Source: Lonicera japonica (lineage: Eukaryota > Streptophyta > Magnoliopsida > Dipsacales > Caprifoliaceae). Taken from it: a DNA stretch of 64,000 bases. The notes beneath the pieces are model-generated. The model worked only from the letters and a program-made list of their open reading frames with translations. It did no database searches and was not told the DNA's origin. The DNA is taken from the NCBI GenBank assembly GCA_021464415.1, contig JAKCWG010000392.1, forward strand, positions 62,001-126,000, written 5' to 3'. The position numbers and the translations under genes are program-made. Below are positions 56,978-64,000 of the stretch, one piece after another; position 1 is the first letter of the stretch; every line of letters starts with the position of its first letter.

Positions 56978-59900
56978 TTAGTTACCATCCGAAACTATTG
57001 TTGATGCCTCTTCTTCGATATTGTTCAAAAGCATTAGGTCCACAATCTCCATCACGCAGTTTGGCAACGACATTTTAGCATAGTTGTGAAGGTTAAGACC
57101 TTCCGTGAATTGAGGATCAGTCGGTCTCTTCCCAGTTATCATCTCCAATACGAGGATGCCATAACTATAGACATCTCCTTTTGCGGATATTTCACCTCCC
57201 ATACCATATTCTATTAGTTCATATATTTGATATGAGTTCACGAAGGGTAAAATATATTTCTGCTAGTTCATATAGTTTTATTGTGTGTGAGGTCGAATAA
57301 TTTTAGTACCATGCTATAGTAATGGTTGCGACGCGAATAATATATATATATATACATAATGCCAAAAGCCATAAATTCAATTTTAGCACTGGCTGTGTGA
57401 AACTTAAGGCTGGCCTTGAATGCAAGAAATCAGTATGAAACAAAAATTAGGCACAAAACTTAGAAAGAAAATTTGTTATTTATATGTTGTACAATTACCT
57501 GGAGCTGTGTATCCAATGGTTCCTCGTATTCCAACTGTGTTGCGTTGATTTGAATACGAACTGTCAAGAGGTAACCTTGCTTGGCCAAGATCACCTATAT
57601 GAGCTATCATGTCTCCATCTAGTAAGATATTGTTTGGCTTTAGATCACAATGAACAATGAGCCTTCCACAACTATTATGAAGATAATCGAGTGCACAAAC
57701 CACATCGGTGGCTATGTTAACTCTTTGTTGAAAGTTCAAGGTTTGATGCTCACTTGGTCCATCATTTGCTTCTTGACTTGAGTGTAGCCACCTCCCTAGA
57801 CTCCCATTAGACATGAACTCATAAACCAAAGCTTTAAAATCATTGCCTTGAAAATCAATACTTGAGCATGAAGTTATGATTTTTATAATGTGTCTATGTC
57901 TAACATTTCTTAAGGCATCACACTCGTCCACGAAACTTTGGGATGCACCCTGGCGAAGAAGGTTAAATACTTTCACAGCTACAACTCTTTCTTCAAGGTT
58001 ACGGATTCCTTTATAGACCGTGCAAAAACTCCCAACACCTATTACACTTTCTGAAGAAAACCCATTCGTAGCTTTGAAAAGATTTTCATAGGATACATAT
58101 AGGAATTGTTCTGCAACAAAAGCTTTTGAAGATTGTACCTTTTGTTTTTTCTTAGACCAACAATACAATGAAGATAACACTGCTATTACTACAAAAGCAC
58201 CTGGTATGATAACTATCAATAAAAGGTGAATGCGAGGCATTTTTCGTTCATTTGATCCAGGGATGGCACATCTAGGTAATTGTAGATAAGATATACCACC
58301 ACAAAGTCTGTTATTCCCGACAACTGAAAAAGCACTTGCATTTTTGAAAGCTCCTTCAGTTGGGACATTGCCCTCGAAATCATTGTAAGACAAATTTAAA
58401 TTCGTCAAGGAAAAATTCTCCAAGAATTTTGGAATTTGGCCTGACAAGTTGTTGCGAGAAAAATCTAGAACCCGAATCCCTTTCAAAGAACTCAATGATG
58501 GAGGAATCACACCTTGGAAAATGTTTCCATCCAAGTAAAGGTTTTGAAGGTCAACACAACTACCAAGACTATTTGGAATTTCACCTGACAGTTTATTTTC
58601 TGATACATCAAATATTGATAAATTTATCAATTCACCAATCTCTGAGGGCAGTTCCCCAAACAGAAAATTATGTGACAAATTTAGCAATCTGGATAAAGTA
58701 GAAATACCAAAAATTTCCTGAGGTATGATTCCACTAAAATTATTTTGAGAAAGATCTAATAGTATCAATTTCTTACAATTTTCGATGCTTGAAGGTATTT
58801 GACCTTGTAAAGTATTATCAAACAATAGAAGCTCAGTCAATATCGAAAGGTATCCTATAGATATCGGAAATTCTCCCAACAACATGTTGCTATGAAGTCC
58901 TAATCTCACTAACTTCCAAAGACTACCTATATTAGTCGGAATAGAGCCAGTGAGTTCATTATACCATAGTGTCAACTGAGTCATGCCCACGAGGTCACAT
59001 ATCCACGAAGGGATTCTTCCGTAAATTTGATTTCCTGCAATCGAAAGATAGTAGAGTTGTGTTGAGAAATTGCTGACTTTATATGGTAATGCCCCTCTTA
59101 GTTGGTTATACCCCAGCTCTAAAACTTGCAAATTACTGCAGTTCGTAAGAGAACTAATAAAATTCATTTCATCAAGTTCCCCACTACTGAGATTATTTAT
59201 GCCAAGACTTAAAAGGCTAAGGTTTTGTAGTCTTCTGAAATCTACTGAGATCTTCCCAGTAAAATTGTTGATGGCCAGGTCAATATCTCTTAATTTTGTG
59301 GCATTAGAAAAGGAGAGTGGAAGGGGGCCAGTGAACTGATTATTCCCTAATTGCAAACGTTCTAGAAGAGGAAACATCAAGCCTAATTCTGATGAAAGAG
59401 TACCATGGAATTGATTTTCTGAAGCGGAGAAAAGATTTATGAGAGAAAGATTATATATAGATGGAGGGATCACACCTGAGAATTGATTGGCGCCCAAAGT
59501 AAGCTGACTCATGTTTTTCAATTCACCCAAGGAATCTGGAAGAGTTCCTACCAAGTTATTGCTAACAAAAGATAAACTTTCAAGGGAAGTGAGATTGCCA
59601 ATGGAGTTAGGTATCTCTCCCGTTAAATTATTGAAATGAAGCAATAAGCTCGTGAGCTTCGACAATGACCCAAGGTCTTTCGGAATGCTTCCTATCAATT
59701 TGTTGTTACCTAGTGCAAGGAATAAGAGGTCGGAGCAGTGGGATATGTTGATTGGAATTTCACCCTCAAATGAGTTCACCTGTAAGTCTAGCCGTTGCAA
59801 TCTTGATAAGCGACCAGCTTCAGGAGATATTTCTCCTCCAAATGTGTTGTTAGCGAGCTGAAGCTCCATGAGGAAGCTCATATTTCCTATGTATGGAGAC

Positions 59901-60199
59901 AAAAAGCCCACCAAGCCTTTAGATGTGAGGTTTAAGACAATGACTCGGTCACGACGATCATTGCATGTAACACCACTCCATTGGCAGAAATGGAAAGAGT
60001 CGTTCCATGAACTAAGAGCCCCAAAAGGATCCTGCATAATTGCCGACTTGAAGGCTGACAAGGCAACACGATCTGTTTCATTTCCACCGATAATGGCAGT
60101 TGTTTTGAGTTGGGCAAAAGTTATTTTTTGAAGGCATATGGTGAGAAAGAAGAAGAAGATGGCATGGAAATTAAAAGAGCTGAATGATCTTAAGCACAT
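56978..60199 (-). CDS. LRR-XII receptor kinase (At3g47570/Xa21/EFR-like), C-terminally truncated
   Basis: Exon 1 is 57499-60199 and exon 2 56978-57210, with a 288-bp intron (CCAG|GTAATT ... TAATAG|AATATG). Together they make 2934 nt, 977 codons plus stop. Domains are a signal peptide (residues 1-29), LRR cap (DRVALSAFKSAI, CQWSGVTC), about 20 LRRs to residue 620, a membrane helix (about 655-680), and a kinase from about 710. It would act as a plasma-membrane pattern-recognition-type receptor. Oddities are FC for FG in the ATP loop (GVGSFCTVYKG), the non-RD loop HCDLKPNN, and DLG for DFG. The stop TAA after SDGN removes about 60 residues (kinase subdomain XI, conserved Arg) that remain encoded in frame downstream. 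It may be a pseudokinase or an early pseudogene. It is the tandem paralogue of the gene at 38226-50262. Confidence 0.85.
57211..57498 (-). other. Intron of the right LRR receptor kinase
   Basis: A GT-AG intron of 288 bp splits the Glu codon of TAPE. Exon phases add up to a whole number of codons. Confidence 0.85.
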
Positions 60200-63100
60200 T
60201 TTGGTATTTTAATGTAAGCTGGGGGGTTATGATCTAGTAATTTTCTCTTTCTCTCCTTTGTGTGCTTGAATAAATAGAATTCTTTTGGCAAATAATTAAT
60301 ACACAAGTTGGAAAGATTCTCAAAGATTGTGTGAAATGTATTATCGTAAGCAAAATTCTGTGATGCAGCCAATGACTCAACCTAAGCCAATAGTCAAATA
60401 ACAAATATCCCCAGGTAGAAATCAACAAATCTGTATATTATTATAAAAAAGTCAGAGATATTATTACATAATAATAAAAGTAAATAATTATATGTTTTTT
60501 TAAAATAAATCCCTTATGAGTAATGTTACGGTAGAGTAACAATTAAAAAAATTTGTGTTTTAAAATGACAATTTGATCGACCAAGATTAAGTTTACGTTG
60601 ATTATTATTGCTGCTAACATGCATTTATATCTTTTAGACATTTTTCTTTTCTTTTCATTGAGATTGTATATATATTAAGCCTCACCAATTACAGCCGCCA
60701 CCTCGAGCCATTGCTTCTGATCATCGGCCGCTAAAACCTCGACAATGGTTAGTGTCTGTCTAATTTTACATATAGCCTAATTTAGAATATTCTAGATACA
60801 ATAAAAATTAATAACGCAATTGATAAATTTAGTATGAACTATGTACTATTTTAGTTCTTAAAAACATACTGTTTGTTTTTGTCATGGTACGTAATAATAT
60901 CCAAAAATTCTTGTAAGTCTCCGTTCAATGTATATACTGCTCCGTATGTTTTTCTAAAAGACAAAATATCAAGATATACACATGGTCATGTTAAATTTTG
61001 CCCTAAACGCAACACAAATGGAAGCACATATATGCAAAAATAATAAAATCCAAATGCATTGAATTCGATAGTCATTCTCATGCAGTTGTAGTATGCTTGA
61101 CATATGCACTTTGGATACATAAAAATATAAATAAGGCAAAGTTCAAACTATATTAGTGTAAGATTAAGTAGGTTTACATCCACTCATAACTTTTTCTTAG
61201 ATTCATAATTCATCAATTTCACAGTTGGATTATCTAATTTTGTTGTGTTTATCAGACATGTACATAAAGTTTTAAATCAATCATATATTTGTAATAATTT
61301 AGTGAGTATATATGCTAATTAGTTTTACTTCAATTTAATAAGAATACTAATTTAATATATTACATGATTGATTAGAATCAAATCTTATGGATAGATTGAT
61401 AAATTATGAAATTAAAAAAAATAAATTATTGAAATGTGTAAAATTTCATTGTTTTATGCATGGTAGAGATTTAACATTCCCTGTATTATCATCCCTTCAG
61501 TAACAAAAAATTCACGAAGTACTTAATTAAGAAAACAAGTCCTTTTCAGAAACATTCTATAATTTATATATATTTCAACATTATGAGTGAAAGAATTAAG
61601 AAGAATACGCAATAACTTCTAGAAGTGAACCCGTAGACTATATTTTTGAATGGTTTTATAATAAGATCACGTCTTATTCTCTTAATTAAAAATAATTATT
61701 ACTTCATTTTGTAGTTTTAAAAAAGTTTACAACAATATTCTGCTTAAGAAAATTAAAAACTTGTTAGGAAGTTCGTTGTCAATCCCAAATTCTGCTTTAA
61801 AAAAAATGGAAAGATATTTACAGTCAAATGAAATGTCATTTTACAAAAATAAAAAATACATAATTAAAATTCACTCCAAACTTTCACTTGAGATTTAAAT
61901 ATATATATATATATATATATAGAGTGACATTCCATATTTTTTTATAAAAAAAAATATAATTATAATATTATTTATTTAAATATATATATGCCACGTGGGC
62001 TTACTATGTTTTTGGAGCATTATTATATTTGCTTACTCATTTTGATTTTGACCACATGGCTTCTATATTGGCTAGTCACCAAGTTTACGTGGCTTTAATT
62101 TGGATGGTGGGTCACTATGAATGCTTTTGTCATTTTTCTAAGAGTTATATGTATGTTTATGATTTTTAGTTTGGAAGTGGCAGAAATTAGAATAAAAAGG
62201 AAGAAGCATTGAGGTAGCCGCGGAATTTATGGCAAATGTCAGAGAACTTTTATGATGTTAATTTTGAGGTAAGAGATTGTACCCAACGCGCATCTAAATA
62301 TTTATAATATTTATTTGTATTTAACATTTAATTGGTTAAACAATAAATCTTCATGAAAATTTGTATTTAACATTTAATTAATGTAATTTTCTATCATTCT
62401 TTGCACTATTTTTGCTCTCTTTTTTCTCATTACTTCACAACCTCAATCTCGTTGCACTTTCATGACCGCCATATTTGAAATTGGTTAGAAGATTTATAAT
62501 TTTCACTTCATGTTCATTTTTATGAGTATTAATTTATCTTCCATCTTTCTTTATTTCTTGTAATTTTTTTTTCTTTTTCGCCATACAAAGAAAAATTTTC
62601 AATGAAAAAAGCTAAAACGATAGGAGAACATTGCACTAAATCCCTCAATTTATTTTTTTACTTCTAATATAAATTAATTAATTTTTTTTTTATCATTTTT
62701 AATCTTATTATCAAACGAAATCTTCATTTTTTGAAGTCGTGAGAGTAATTCAATGGGCAAAAAGTTGGTTGGTAGTGTGAAATGAATGCGCAAGTTTTAG
62801 ACTTCCATGTTATAAGTACTGTCACATCAAATTTTTTAGCATTTAGAGCATCCATCCAAATTTAAATGGCAAGGCAAGCATGGTATCAAAGATTCCGTGT
62901 ATAATAACTTGAATTTCTAAATTTTAATAAAGAGAAAATTAGTTAGCAATGGAATGTGGACATAAGTACATATATTTTTTTCAAATAATCATCAAAATAA
63001 GCAACACAACATATAAAAAATAAAAAATAAAGGAGCAATTAGTTTCGAACAACTGTGCCTAATGACTGCATAATTTAGTTATACCTAATATACATTGACT

Positions 63101-63972
63101 TGAAACTGTAGGAGTATTTTAGCAATAGTACAGTAAAAATTTAAAAGAAAGAACCGAAGACTAGGTGTATGCAAGTCCAAATCACTAAAAAATTATTCCC
63201 CAAAATATATATATATATATCATAAGAAAAAAAAAAAGAGCTTTAAAAGGAGTTTTGACTGAGTGGCCTTAAGATCTGTTTGACATGAAGCAGCCATTAG
63301 TTTTTGAAAACGTTGTGTAATATGGTTTTCACCTAATTGATTAATCAGTAACAGATCAAAAAAAATAAACAGCTCTTAAAAACAGATATTCTGCACAACA
63401 ATAAACAATAAAAAAAAAAACAGCCATGAACTAATTGATATTCACAGCAACAAAAAAAAATAACAATGGCAACAGCAAAATAGGTTTAACAGCAACAATA
63501 ACAATAGCTGTAGCAACAATAACAGATTTAGAAGTAGCAACCAGATACATATATATAAATATAGATATATAAAAATATTGTGCACACATATATATAAATA
63601 TATATATATATATAGATATATAGATAGTAAATATTAATAATAGATATGAGGAGTGTGATTGCATCAATTAATAATTGCTTAGTAAAAGGGGCTGATTGCG
63701 TAGGGTAGAGATCTTACTTCTAAGCAGAGAGAAAACAAAGAAGGAAGAACAATAGAGAGCTACCAACCAGTCTCGAAAAGAGCAAGAAATCTCTAACGTA
63801 TTTTATTTCTTCTTTGTTTTTCTTCAAGCCTTTTTCGGCAAAAGCAATGGTAAATTAAAACTTGCTTGAATGTGGGGGCAACGAGAGAGAGGGTTATTTA
63901 TGGTGACAACGGCTAGGGAAATTTATTTATTTATTTTAAGGATTAAGGTTATTAGCTCTGAGCATGATAATG
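60200..63972. other. Intergenic, no gene
   Basis: The upstream region of the right LRR kinase (60200-61740, paralogous to 50407-51850) is followed by AT-rich DNA with (AT)n tracts. CCACGTGG occurs once near 61991. The stretch 63440-63640 is microsatellite-like (CAACAATAA and ATATAT units). The last 300 bp may be the leader of the Copia element that starts at 63973. Confidence 0.4.
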
Positions 63973-64000
63973 TGTTGTGAGAACAATTCTACTCAACCCT
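63973..64000 (-). mobile_element. Start of another Copia LTR, running off the window
   Basis: TGTTGTGAGAACAATTCTAC is preceded by GCTCTGAGCATGATAATG, close to the LTR start and primer-site region of the Copia element at 30300-30340 (GCTCTGAGCGTGCTGATAACG then TGTTGTAGGA). It is therefore a related element in the same orientation. Confidence 0.7.

Noticed and set aside
63431..63667. Tyr/Ile-rich open frame
   Set aside because: It is made of AT microsatellite and CAACAATAA repeats.

Overview
This window reads as nuclear DNA of a flowering plant, probably a eudicot. It is AT-rich, contains spliced receptor-kinase genes and is dominated by nested transposable elements. I see only three host receptor-kinase genes. 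Two are disrupted and the third carries an early stop, so no gene here looks certainly functional.

Region 1 (1-8.4 kb) is a decayed endogenous pararetrovirus (Caulimoviridae-like). One fragment runs on the minus strand (capsid/Gag, protease, start of reverse transcriptase). It sits head to head with a plus-strand fragment (protease, reverse transcriptase, RNase H, C-terminal region, promoter). Each fragment is split by a solo LTR with a perfect 5-bp target duplication (1994-3600, AGGAC; 5789-7120, GATAC). Region 2 (8.4-15.4 kb) is intergenic: a long-chain acyl-CoA synthetase exon remnant, a hAT-type element with a Harbinger-type MITE nested in it, and local duplications.

Region 3 (15.4-21.6 kb) is a Catharanthus-type malectin receptor kinase (CrRLK1L/FERONIA-like). 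A 3.68-kb minus-strand LTR retrotransposon cuts it just before the membrane segment. By eye its two 291-bp LTRs are identical, so the insertion looks very young. Its interior shows no gag-pol. It carries a 496-codon frame with a recognisable LOB (LBD) transcription-factor domain followed by Pro/Ser-rich repeats, preceded by an array of ten CACGTG G-boxes. This looks like a retrotransposon that has captured and re-modelled a host regulator, and it is the most unusual object in the window.

Region 4 (23.1-30.5 kb) is an old minus-strand Copia element (183-bp LTRs, about 6% diverged) with remnants of Gag, pre-integrase and reverse transcriptase. It hosts a 404-bp foldback Mutator-like MITE and a second MITE. 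Region 5 (30.5-38.2 kb) is intergenic with a large direct duplication and a palindromic tandem array.

Region 6 (38.2-61.7 kb) holds two tandem paralogous LRR receptor kinases of the LRR-XII (EFR/Xa21/At3g47570-like) type, both on the minus strand. The left copy (38226-50262) is split by an 8.77-kb CACTA transposon (40840-49611, target duplication CAA). Removing the element restores the frame exactly, but two nonsense codons and a changed catalytic-loop lysine remain. The CACTA element keeps remnants of a TNP2-type protein and has picked up host material, clearest a malectin-domain exon of an LRR-VIII-type kinase with both splice sites. The right copy (56978-60199) has a 977-codon coding sequence but stops before the end of the kinase domain and has degenerate ATP-loop and DFG motifs. 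Between and beside these lie a tRNA-derived SINE, a 411-bp TRIM element with a perfect target duplication, a 24-base poly-C run, and at the right edge the start of another Copia LTR.
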